From Ephydatia muelleri (lineage: Eukaryota; Porifera; Demospongiae; Spongillida; Spongillidae): 64,000 bases of DNA. Below, one piece after another: positions 44,738-55,962 of the stretch (position 1 is its first letter; each line of letters begins with the position of its first letter). Both the position numbers and the translations under genes were made by a program. The stretch covers positions 5,935,755 through 5,999,754 of the forward strand of contig JABACO010000014.1 of NCBI GenBank assembly GCA_013339895.1. The letters run 5' to 3'. The notes beneath the pieces were generated by a model that did no database searches, was not told the origin of the DNA, and saw only the letters and a list, made by a program, of their open reading frames with translations.

Positions 44738-47068
44738 TCAATAATCATCGTCATCTCCATCTTGAAGTGTTTCATCATCCTCCTCCCCTTCTGTATCCTG
44801 GCACTGGCCAGATTGGCTGCCTCCATCTTTCCCCTCATCAGAGACATGCTCCAGGTACTTCAGGTAAGGGTCCAGGTTGATGAAGACCACATTGCGGAGG
44901 TGTTTGAGCTGGATGCTGCAGTTGCCCCAGCTGACAACATAGACCTTCCCTGGGCCCTTTTTCACCGCCTTTTCCATCAGTCTCATAAGGGACGTACAGT
45001 ACCCACCATCACCTGCTACCAGGACAAGGTCGTCCTTTTTGTTGTAATCTGTTAGTAACATCACGCTGATCAGTTGTTGGTCTTCCCTTGTTGATTTGCC
45101 CTCCTTGGTGCGTTTGGTTAGGTGGACGCACTTTGGGCCGAACACCTCCTCATACATGTACCACACCCGTTCATTATCAGGTGGCACTGAGCCAAAGATA
45201 TGCGGGGAGGGATCATGCCCCTTCTTAAAGCCAAGGAGGTCGCCAAGCCGTTCAAAGTGGGTGCGGCAGGCAGGATCCTCATCGTAGTAGGAGTTCTTAA
45301 ATCTCTTGCACTCTGCAGTGCTGAAGGATTCATCAATGGTAACCTGACCTGATGACATCATCTCATCCATTCTGATGAATTTGTCGTTCTTCTCCTGAAC
45401 CTTGCCTGATAACTTCTTCTGCAGGATCCAGAGGTTCGAGTTGTCTATGAATATGTGCCTCTTCCCGTTTCCCACACGAGAAATGGCAGGTGACAGGGAT
45501 TTTCCGACTGCCCACATGCCATTTCTCTCCCTAATGGCCTCCCTCTCCGATTTCACAAGCATCCATTCCAGGGGGCTGTACTGAAAGAGTTGGTACTCCT
45601 TCTCATCACAAGTCACGGACCTCCCATAGGGGCAGAGACATCGCACCTTTTCCTCTCGTTTCCCTGTCTCGGGGTTCCAGTAGTTGCTGCCACCCACCAA
45701 TCCAGCAATGCCTTCCTTCAGCATCCATGACAGGAGGTTGTTGCCCTCGCTGTCCCAGAGCATCACCTGGAGATTGCAGCTGGTGTTATCGGAGTTGATC
45801 CCCAAGGCTTCAAAGGACACATAGCCCTCTAAAAAGGTCAGACGTACATTGACCAACTTCCTTGCCCTTGTGACCATCTGGATGGAGTTGAAATCCATAC
45901 GATTCATGTGCAGATCGTTCTCTGGGGCATCTGTGTCATACAATGACATGCCTTCCCTTGTGGTGAGGGAGAGGAGGCCAATGGGCTTGACCCTGACGTA
46001 TTATATTCCCTCCTGAGGCACCTCCACACTCAGTGTGTAATCCACCACCGTGTTGACAGACATAACCCTCATTTTGAATATGTGGTTCCTAAATTTCTTG
46101 AAAAATTCGCACATCCTTTCCTTATCCCATATGATCTTTGAATAATGGACTGCATTACAACATTCTTTCATGGCTTTCTCAAGTATATTTGGCTTTGGCT
46201 CTGTTTTATAAGCCTCATGAAGTGAGATCAACCCCTTCTCCAGCAGCCAGCAACGGAGGTCTTTTTCTCCTCCCGTTTGAAGAGTGATGTAGACCAACCC
46301 AAAGTAGATGGCAGTTCCAGTAGATGGGTCCTGCTCAAGACGCTCGAGTTTCTGCTTCCGCTCCTCGCTCAAGGGTGCTTTGGGCATTTGTTTCACGAAC
46401 ACAATCTTGATTTTGAGGTCATAACGGGTTATCTTCTCGTCCCATATGTCCATGAGAGGCTTGACCAGTGCTGTGTCCTCAGAACCCTCTGGCAGCTTGG
46501 TGTTGAGGAGGGTGAGCATCACAGGAGGCTCCATGATGCTCGGCTGGACAAGGAGCGTGTTGCAAGACATAATTCCAATGACAATCTTTCCCGACAGATC
46601 ATGGTCCCTGACAAGGAAGGTCTCTAATTGATTCGCCCAGTTTGTGTGCTTCATAAACAGATGTTCTGTTTCACCCCCTGGCCCACTACTGGCAACTGCC
46701 ACTGTCCCACTGATGAGATGCTTATCTTCTTCCATGGTATGGCCTCCACCTTCTTTGCCCTCCTCCACTGGTCTAACCCACGTTGACTCTCCGGTCTCTT
46801 TGTTCCAGAAGTATGGTCGTTGTCCCTCCTCATTGATTAGCTGCCACCCTGAAGGAAGGGGAGGGGGAGGATGGGATGGGGGTCGTGGAAGAGGACGGGA
46901 TCGAGGAGTAGCAGTGTCAGGGGAGGATGTTGCGGCCGTTGTGTTTTCGGCAGCGCTCTCATCGACATCAGTTGTTGCACCACCTTTCCCCTGCTTCTTC
47001 TTCTGCTTCTTCTTCCGACTATTCTTGTCCATAGTTGAGAGAGAGAGTGTGTTTCTTCTAAGAGACAA
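44738..47068 (-). CDS. WW-domain plus NYN (PIN-like) nuclease protein, best copy (C)
   Basis: One continuous frame of 776 codons plus stop, interrupted once by TAA at 46001-46003, where copy A has a sense codon (GGA AGT TAC TAC against GGA ATA TAA TAC). The start is MSLRRN at 47068 or MDKNSRKKK at 47032. Residues 14-30 are lysine-rich (possible nuclear targeting). Residues 71-100 are a WW domain (LPSGWQLINEEGQ, TGESTWVRP), which binds proline-rich ligands. Around 400-460 lies a region recalling an SNase/OB fold (NNLLSWMLKEGIAGL), uncertain. Residues about 539-740 are NYN-like: IFIDNSNLW, VMLLTDYNKKDD and VLVAGDGGY. NYN proteins are PIN-fold RNases. The usual GDGDY reads GDGGY here and the usual VD reads SV, so catalysis may be altered. 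The tail is acidic. The TAA may be a real lesion, recoding or an assembly error. Confidence 0.7.
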
Positions 47069-47920
47069 AACCTGAGTTTCAGAATAGTTGGATATGTTTA
47101 AAACAAGTGGGGTGGGTTAAATAAAATAATAATTATACAGGTATCCACGTGCAAACACTTTTAGTTGGTATAATGCCAAATTCAATTACTGATTTTTTGT
47201 GATTAACAAAGCTCCCTTTACAGACCGGTATTTGACCTCAATTGTCCTTGTGTCTTCCCCACACACACTTAATATGTGATTGTGTTGTACTCATTCATCC
47301 TGCTGTTAATTATAATCAGTAATGGTTTAGATGACTTTTAATTCTGTGTGTGAGTGAGCGAGCGAGTTAGTATGAGTATATGTTAGATCGTGTTGTTGTT
47401 AGCCATATGTGGTAGTTTATACACTGTACTTATGTTATTATAATTATATTTATAGTAATTAATTTTCAATAATAATAATAATAATGGCTGCCTTAACTTA
47501 CAACTGACCATTAGGGCAAATGCGACATCTATCCTAACCAGGTTAATGCTCCCATCTTATGAATTTTGTTGTTCTGTCTGTGTGTAGATGTTATTATATG
47601 TAGGTCATGTATATGTGTATTTATTGAAATAATGATAAAATATTATTAGTAGATTACACCATAGCAATATACGTAAGATAATATAGCACGCGAAGAATAC
47701 AGGAAAGTTCATAGGGGCTCAATCCTACTAAGGATGGCCGATGCCACTGATCTCACAAGGGAGGTGTTCAGTCTGCCATATAGGTCGGTGTGATGACAGA
47801 CTTTAATCATATTAATATAATCAATAGCTATCATGACTATTACACGTACACAAAATTACATAAACACACACAGCAAAGCTAAACACATACTCTAGACAGA
47901 ATGGCTCTGAAGTTGGAGGG

Positions 47921-48442
47921 TCAAATCAATCTACCATAGATCGGGTTTATTGTGATCGACTTGGGCAGCCTCAGTCTAGTGGTGGCCAGTCTTCCAGCAA
48001 GCCTAGAGAGACTACATTGTTGAGCTTCTGGTCCCCAAACAAAATATTCTACCACCAGAGGAATGCAAACCCAGCCTAACTCTTGACATTTTGCATATTT
48101 TCTGTGGTGCTTTCGCTTTCCTGCCTGCATAGCTGCTGAACCTGGCATCACACATGCTACTTGAAGGGTTTTGTAATTAAGTGGGGATGTGATGCACAGA
48201 TCAACAGCTGCAGGCTTGCCCAACTCCCAGTTAGGGATGAGGATATTGGCAGGACACGTTTGCCATACCTCATGACCCAAGCTGCTACTAGTATCAAGCT
48301 GTGCACCCAAGCATGCACACTGGCAGAACTCAAAAAGGGTGTCTCGGATTCTGTTGTGGCAAGAAACCACGTCAGGGCCATTTTTACATGGTGACCAAAA
48401 TGATCCACAGAATGGGACCTGCATTGAGGACAGAGCTGTCAT
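47921..48442 (-). pseudogene. Retroelement-like protein fragment, copy C
   Basis: A 173-residue frame with CHNRIRDTLFEFC, PANILIPNWELGKPAAVDLC (a PxN...AVD pair resembling a restriction-like endonuclease core), and LGWVCIPLVVEYF. It is more open than copy A (26480-27050). The upstream part with any reverse transcriptase is absent. I read it as the 3' end of a LINE-like ORF carried along in the duplication. Confidence 0.4.
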
Positions 48443-48490
48443 GGGAAGCCCTCACCACCACCTAATGGCAACTTGAAACTCAGAGGGATC

Positions 48491-49359
48491 AAGATGAAGG
48501 TTAAGCTTTGGGGAAGGTGTGACTGATAGCCAAGCTGATGAGTGAGGCGAGGAAATTGAAAGCAAGCAAGCCCTATCCAGCAGTGAAGCATTAGCAAATA
48601 ACGAGGTAAATTGCATGTCCTCCAATTTGCAAGATAACATATTCCGAGTTAGCTTGGAAGTTGTGAACTGTGGTAATACTGAGTGCATCATTAGTAGATA
48701 CAGATCCATTCAACAAATCAATAGAATGCAATAGATGTATGCTATGTGGAGAGCTACTGATAATGTTTTGAATGTTTATTTGTTGATGTGGTAATATATT
48801 ATTCATAATAGTACAGAGGATGGAGCTATGAAGCTGTAACTACCTTAGCTTACCTAAGCAAATAGGCTGGGTTTCCGTTGCACAACAACCATCAGCGACT
48901 GCCTAGTGCAGATCGTCCATCATGCTAATGAGGCAAGATGCTCAAACAGTGCTTGCCCATATGTATTGTGTTTGCATGTATGTTATTCATTACATATTTT
49001 GTGTGTGGGTTGCATGGGAGCCTTGACTATTATTTATCAAATGACGACACTAATAACAAGGTAAAAGAGCAGATTAAGTATATTGCTACAAGTACTCTAT
49101 ACACACACGCAATGAACTGTTTTGTATAACAGCGCTTTGATTATGCTGAATAAAATGAGTAGAGATATTAATTATTAAAATTCAATTTAGATTGACAAAG
49201 CCCTCAAACAACCCCACAGAGATTAATTGAGTGTTTGCTAGAAATAACTGATTATTAAAATGTACAAGTCCCTAGACCTGTTGCTTGTGTTTAAGTACAC
49301 ATTAATTAAGTTCCTAATCAAGGCAGTTTATAAAACTAACAAATCCTAATTCTAAGGTG
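48491..49359. other. No gene recognised
   Basis: AT-rich DNA with short frames only. I see no repeat shared with other parts of the window. Confidence 0.3.
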
Positions 49360-49361
49360 TA

Positions 49362-49835
49362 TCCCGGGAGAAAAAAACGGCGTAATCGCGCGTAATTGTG
49401 CGTGAAAAACGGCCATAAACTCGCCAAATTACGCGGTCTTCGAAACGCTGTATCTTCTTGATTGTGTAATATAGTAGAGCTACATTTTGCATATTTATAA
49501 AGCCGTCCTGTGTCTATAGAAGTCCAAAGATGGTTTAGTTTGCGATGCATCGTTCCGAAGATATTCACAATCAACTTAGAGCAAGATTTCGCGGGCTTCA
49601 AGTACAAAAGCCCGCGAAATCAAGCCCTATACTTGAATGTGAATATCTTCGGAACGATGCATCGCAAACTAAACCATCTTTGGACTTCTATAGACACAGG
49701 ACCGCGTTGTAAATATGCAAAATGCAGCTCCACTATATTTCACAATCAAGAAGATACAGCGTTTTGAAGACCGCGTAATTTGGCGAGTTTATGGCCGTTT
49801 TTCACGCACGATTACGCCGTTTTTTTCTCCCGGGA
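49362..49835. mobile_element. 474-bp palindromic MITE flanked by TA
   Basis: The ends TCCCGGGAGAAAAAAACGGC are mirrored, with arms of about 230 bp meeting near 49600. TA lies on both sides (49360-49361 and 49836-49837), as for Tc1/mariner-type insertions. The two arms remain highly similar, so the element is young or kept similar by conversion. Non-coding. Confidence 0.85.
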
Positions 49836-49837
49836 TA

Positions 49838-50218
49838 TGAATAACATTTACGGCTGTATAATTAAGTGGGTGGGACCTTCAAAACAAGGGCAGGGCAATA
49901 AAATGATAACATGTCAATTTCACCCCCACTACACCCCCACTACACCCCACTACACCCCCACTACACCCCCACTACAACTACAACTATTAATAATCAGAAA
50001 TGGCACTTTGTTACCTCACCCTGGAGATAACAGCATTGTTAAATCAGGGATAATAAATTAATTATCCCATGGTTGGGGATTTATAATCAATCAAATCACC
50101 CACACTTTTCCAACTAGTTTGCGAGCTATGTCACAATTTGTCGTCTTGTTTTCCATCCCATGTTATCAAAGTTTGCAGTCAACACCAATATAGCCAGCAT
50201 GTGGTCCGAATACCCTCA
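49838..50218. other. No gene; short CTACACCCC repeat
   Basis: Positions about 49922-49978 repeat the word CTACACCCC six or so times; the rest is unremarkable. Confidence 0.4.
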
Positions 50219-50285
50219 TGCACCATGCACACACACAGACACATGAGCACACACAGACACACACGCACAGACACATACACACACA

Positions 50286-50329
<44 letters not shown>

Positions 50330-50330
50330 A
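50219..50330. repeat. CA-rich microsatellite
   Basis: ACACACAGACACA-type repeats passing into pure CA. Confidence 0.9.
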
Positions 50331-50546
50331 TAGATGGGCTATTCTAATTAATAAATGTACAGCCCTACTGGACATCATGAAGGAACCCACTTGGACACCT
50401 ATGCTGATTATACCCTCCCCCAAGACACCTGTCACATATCATGCCACACAGCAGTATATCTCAGCCATTACCCTCAGTACCAATGATTTAGTCCACCCCC
50501 TGGGCAGCAGTGCATCCAATTCACTACCCCCTAGGACATGATGTTC

Positions 50547-50800
50547 CCCCCCCCCCCCCCCCGGTGATCAAGAAAAAAAATAAAAAAGAAAAAAATAAAA
50601 AAATTAAAATAATAAGAAACCAAAAAAAAATATAAAATAAAAAAAAAAAAAAAACCAAAGAAGACAACAAAAAAACCCAAAAAAAAAAATACAAAAAAAA
50701 AAAAAAAGTACAAAAAAAAAAAGGAAAACATAAAATCAAAAAATAGAACAATAAGTAAAAAAACAAAAAAAGAAACAAAAAAATAAAAAAATTAAAACAA

Positions 50801-50853
<53 letters not shown>
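50547..50853. repeat. Homopolymer block: poly-C, A-rich, poly-C (51 C)
   Basis: A C run at about 50547-50562 and a 51-base C run at 50803-50853 bracket about 240 bases made almost only of A with scattered T, C and G. It looks like a degraded homopolymer or a poorly resolved assembly region. The right C run abuts GTCTCGTGCCCAG, which resembles the TAGTCTCG terminal repeat. Confidence 0.8.
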
Positions 50854-50854
<1 letters not shown>

Positions 50855-51480
50855 TCTCGTGCCCAGTCTCACTTCTCACTTACGTAAGCATTATCGCTAC
50901 AAACTTCCATACTACATGTATAGGATTTGGCCCGACTATGAAAAATACGCGACCCGTTTCTAACAAGACTCCCGACGATCGGATCGTTTAGCTTGTAGTT
51001 GAATCGAACGAGAAGACAAAATGAGCAGTTTTGTTGTTGTTTTATGTCGCTAAACCGCGCGACAAAAGGGTACAGTACTGCCCACCCACGTCCCCAGACC
51101 TGGATCTTCCTTCTTCTTGACAACGCATCGGAATACCACCAATAGCTTCAGAATTGGCTGGAAGAGTGCCTCCTGTGATCTAATAGTCGATGCTATATTT
51201 TGGTAATTACAGTATATGATTAGATTTGGGTCTAACTAAACGCTACTCGTATCATAACAAAAGGCAGAATCAGATATCTCTGCAGAACCTTGACAAGTTA
51301 GAATTGACAATGCCAAACAATAAAACTACAGGAGCAGTAGTTAACAATCAACTATACGGTCTGTGTAAGACGTATAATTAGATATCAATAGTGCACTACC
51401 AACTAGAAGTTATTCGTCAGGCCCCGATATTACGCAGGATAGCCAAGTATCATTACAAGATCGACTTACTGTAAGGTGCG
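50854..51480. repeat. Dispersed repeat related to the GIY-YIG arms and to 38041-38095
   Basis: Positions 50960-51165 match the outer end of the right arm (32780-32930), and 51411-51465 match 38041-38095 inverted. The repeat therefore spans the place where BEL inserted elsewhere, but without BEL and without the GIY-YIG frame. Confidence 0.6.
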
Positions 51481-51853
51481 AGGTCGTGCCTGTTCTTCCT
51501 GCTTTCTGCACAAAGCAATCGCGCCTATCTATAAATTCGTTCCGGCGGCGGCAGAAGGGCTAAAAGATTGGTAGGTTAAAATGGCCGTCCAGTCTAATTA
51601 ATGATTTCTAATAAGTCTAAACTATTTCAAAATAGCAGACAGACATCCGACGAAATCATACATTTGACCGTACAATTTGGATTCATGATGGCCGAGCATT
51701 CGTTTACAATGTGTACAGTTCGTCATAATTTAGCAGCTGTTCATTGTAGGGGTACTAATCAGTGTTGATAGCCGAACCACGTGTAATTTCACATGTAATA
51801 GTGAAAGGAGGTTCAGAACCCACAATCGTTTCGTGTATTGCAATTTTCCTCGT

Positions 51854-54800
51854 GGGTCATTCTTAGTCAAGTCATCGCACATATGTCTCAGTTTCAGAAT
51901 ACATGCATTAAACTTATTACACTATGTAAGAATACAAAATATTAACTTTTAAAGCTAAGGGCGTCAAAATTGACCACAATTCTAACCACTTATGTAAACA
52001 ATGCCTATTACCTTGATCTGCTTACATGTCGTGACCATTTTTTAGACCTGCACAGCTGGCATCAATAGCTACTTTTTTATCTCTCATACTCAGCTCAGAA
52101 ACAGAAAACCATGTGCCGATGTTAATTTTAAGCTTTAATTTTGCTGCTAATTTAAAACGGACAATTTTTCCTCATTTTTGTTGTGAAGCAATAAATAAAT
52201 TAATAAATACTGTTAAATAAATACTGTTGGCTCACTATGTTAAGATGAAATACCAAGGCGTTGTTGAACTGCATTACAAATGTCTCTGAATCCCTACTAC
52301 GGATAATTGACCACTAACAAAACATACAAGTGGGTGCAAGATAATTAATTTCTTATGCTACCCCGTGGCACCGAACCAGTGATATTTGTGAAATGATACA
52401 CTTATTAATGTGATGCAAGTACGAGAACTCATACGGTTGTACATAACAACTGACCAGCTAGAGTTCTATAAAAATAGACATTGAGGGAAAGCGGGGTATA
52501 AACAGTGTAAATTCGAAATTGTGACATGAATGTTGAGAACCTTAATTATGCAGACTAGAAGAAATGTTCCAATCAGCTGCACAGCACAGAGCTTAACGAA
52601 TGTTTTTCATTACTCACTTGTTATACTTTTGTTTGGCAGTAGAGTAGTATTTCCCTTCAACCATTGTAGTATTTAGTGACTTGAAGCAATGATATTTCTG
52701 TGTTCCAGGCACAGTTTTTGATTTCTCTCATCTTTCTTGCAGCAGTTGTGCTTCTTCCTTCTAAATACTCCTCATTGGTAACATAGCAGAAACACATCCC
52801 TGCAATTTCTTTCATTGCAAATTCGAATAGCTGCTTAGTGTTCATTATCTGACTCTCATTTGGTCTCTGCAAACTTGCTTTAGTAGCCAGTCGCTTTACA
52901 GTACCAGCCACACCATCGGCTGCAGTTTTTCCATGTGACGAGGCAAAATAGTGCCAGTCAGCTTGAATATCAAAATCTTCTGCATGATGACAAAGATTAA
53001 TAAAATTCTTCCTATTTTTATATTTGGCAGCACAACTATCAGAAATGTAATACATCTTTCTTGGCCTTTGAAATGTGCTAGTGAGAAATTCAATAAGCAT
53101 TTCCCTGAAATAAATGAACTGCAATAGTATCATGGTCATGCAGTGTTTTCACTAATAACAACATAGCAAGTGTCCATTATTTTGGTAGTAGTATAAAATG
53201 GATGAATAGTAGCATACGTTGAATGCCAATGATATGATTGAACTGCATCCTGAACAATACATTTATAGTTTTCAAATAGGGTAGATTAGGTAGTGATCGG
53301 CATGTGCGATAGCGTAGGTAGTGTTCGGCGCCCATATGTTATTATTAAAAGGGAACGTAGTTGCTTTAAACTATACTTATTGCATCCTAAGACAACCCAG
53401 AAGGATGGAATTTATCTAGTTTTGAAATATTGAAATGTCTTCTTTGAGGCTCTGTATTGTGTTGAAAGTGCGGTTGCCGAACACTCCCTACTGCCGACCA
53501 CTCCTCACATTACCCTATTCATCAGATTAAAGAGTACTCTTTAATTCACTACATAAATGTATCTACTGGCTGTACAACAGTAATTAGGCTGGAGGGATCC
53601 ATGTATGTCCACTGGTGGTATTGTATACTATCTACTATCTACTGTCCAAATTTTCATCCATTATTTTTTGCAACCGTTCTAGAAGACTTTCAGTTCCAGG
53701 GCACTGGGCACATTTGTTTAAGTAGCAATCTCTACTAGGGGGATTACACATTATTGTTGCTAAGCAATGCCTGTAGTGCAAAATTTGTTCAGTAAGGGAA
53801 GGAAGCTTGCTCTCAATAAACATCAATTTTGTGTTTTAATGTAGCGTGCAAACTCACACTGAATGTGTCCCACTTGCACCTGCTAATATACATTCTTTAG
53901 GTCTTAGTGATGCAAATGTGGAAAAACCAACCCTAATATCTGGATGTATACTTTTAAAGTGATGGTATGCCTCTTTCAGGCTGTACAGTAGTAGCCTTTT
54001 CTGTCGACTTACTCTCCTCCTTCTGCAGTCATGACAGACACACAGTCTTTTCTTCCTGGTAGCATTACACTTCTAAAACTAACTGCTGTGTTCTGTCTGG
54101 AAGAGCTTTCCCTGGTTTAGGATTTGGACTGGAGAGAAAGCCTTTCTCCAGCACCAGCTTCTTTGCCTGTCTAGCCACATAGTTGGATGCCCCAAACTCC
54201 TTCACAATCTTCCTCACACACCAGCTTTTGGGCAGTACAGTAAGAATCTTTACTTTCTCACTGCATTCATCTGTCGAGTGAAATTTCTCTTTCAATTGCA
54301 TAATGATCTCACCTCCTGCATCTTGGCCAGGAAATTCACACTCACTATCATGCCCGTTTTCGATTTCCTCTTGCAAAGTACTGTCTCTATCATCACAATC
54401 TTCACTGCTTGGAATTTCGTTTCCAGCACTTATTTCATGAAATGGTGGGGCTTCAGACGTTATTGGGGCATCTTCAATTGGGGGATCACTCTGAATGGTG
54501 TGGCTATGATTCTCTACAGACAATGTGGCTATAAAGTCAGGTGCTGCAGTGGCGGTATTCATATCCACAACTAAATTACTTTCAGGAGCAGTCATGGTAT
54601 CATTGCTGTGGACGACACGATGGCCAGAAAAACAGCGCTCGATGAAGTGGAGTTCCATCAAGCAGTTTGTAGAGTTTCATACGACAAGAAGGGCAGATCT
54701 TGTGCTTAGTAGTCAGCTGTAAGGATGGGAACTTCTCAATCAGACTGACTGGAACTTGCCTGAGATTGTACGAATCTCCAGACGTTCATTTTTCTCTTGT

Positions 54801-55475
54801 GACAGCTCAATGGAGCAATACAAAAAGAACTTAGACGACATATTTAGTGACGAAAATAGTACAACAACCTATGATATCTATTTTTACTCGACGCGCACAT
54901 GCAAGCCCTGCAATGTGGTAAGAAGCGCAGAACATCCCGGATTCATTGTGAATAAGGGCTGGCTTACATGTACAGTCGACCGCACACCAATGAAATTCAA
55001 TTCCTGTATGTTTTGTTAGTGGTCAATTATCGCCATAGCAGGGATTCTTAAGAGACAGACATTTGTACTTCAGTGCAATGCAGTTCAACAACGCCTTGGC
55101 ATTGCAATTTTGAACCTTGAACCTAAAGTATTTATTTAGTATTGCTTCAAAAAGAAAGAGGAAAAAAGTGTCCATTTTAAATTAGTAGCAATTTACATTA
55201 GCACATGGTTTTCTGTTTCTGAACTGAATATGAAGTATAAAAAGTAGCTATCGATGCCAGCTGTGCATGTCTAAAAAATGGTCACTAAGCAGATCAAGGT
55301 ATAATAGGCATTGTTTACATAAGTGGTTAGAATTGTGGTCAATTATGACGCCCTTAACTTTAAAAATTAATATTTTGTATTCTTACATAGTGCAAATAAG
55401 TTTAATGCATGTATTTGTTTCGTTTCAGAAACTGAGACTGAGACATATGTGTGATGACTTGACTAAGAATGACCC
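51854..55475 (-). mobile_element. TIR transposon of unnamed family, copy 2, with about 430-bp inverted ends
   Basis: GGGTCATTCTTAGTCAAGTC begins the left end and its inverse ends the right end. Inverted similarity continues for about 430 bp on each side. Inside, the minus strand encodes the same pieces as copy 1, better kept: a CPSC-containing start (about 54670-54840), EFGASNYVARQAKKLVLEK (54065-54661), and YISDSCAAKYKNRKNF with HHAEDFDIQADWHYFAS, SHGKTAADGVAGTVKRLA (52657-53139). The last motif has regularly spaced D, H and K residues that could be catalytic. Frame breaks remain. No clear target duplication was found. A TA-flanked MITE sits inside. Confidence 0.7.
53279..53515. mobile_element. 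237-bp MITE with TA duplication inside copy 2
   Basis: The ends GGGTAGATTAGGTAGTGATC and the inverse of TGCCGACCACTCC...TTACCC are imperfect inverted repeats, flanked by TA (53277-53278 and 53516-53517). Copy 1 at about 42930 has the empty site AAATATTCATC, which fixes the edges exactly. Confidence 0.8.
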
Positions 55476-55499
55476 TCATTACAATGAATGTATTTACAA

Positions 55500-55751
55500 A
55501 TGCATTCCTTTTCTTTTGCACTTTATGCTTTGTTCTATGCTTATGAATTCATAGTGACACAATGAATTCATGGACATGCCCAAACAAATCTGACCCAAGT
55601 TATTATTGACCTGCTAAATGAGGTTGAATCAGCTTGCAATATTTTTAAAAGAAAATGTATGATGTTGTACAACATTGCACGAAATAAAATAGTATATAAA
55701 CATACACAATTTGAACAAAGTCTTCGGTTCCAGATAAGATCATGAGTAGTC

Positions 55752-55785
<34 letters not shown>

Positions 55786-55821
55786 TGTGTGTGTGTGCAT
55801 GTGTGTGTGTATGTGTGTGTA

Positions 55822-55882
<61 letters not shown>

Positions 55883-55962
55883 GAAGAGCACGGGTTGTAC
55901 CGGTGTGTGTAAATGAGGAGTGGTGTGTGTATCGTGTGTGTAAGGGTACAGGTACAGTGTAT
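55500..55962. repeat. 3' flank of the CLASRP locus, duplicated at 14861-15231
   Basis: AT-rich DNA followed by a GT microsatellite (55751-55877). Same order as in copy A. Confidence 0.7.

Larger units (their letters stand above)
43710..48490. repeat. Segmental duplication, copy C (matches 17070-27060)
   Basis: From GGTGTGTTCACTTGTTGTCA onward the order is the same as in copy A: a CLASRP intron piece, an SR exon, a CA-rich intron, an AATAAA word, a G-homopolymer, the WW-NYN gene, and the retroelement scrap. Copy A is about 5.2 kb longer, almost wholly because of the minisatellite. Confidence 0.85.

Noticed and set aside
50524-50778. Phe/Leu-rich membrane-like frames
   Set aside because: They are translations of the A-rich low-complexity block.
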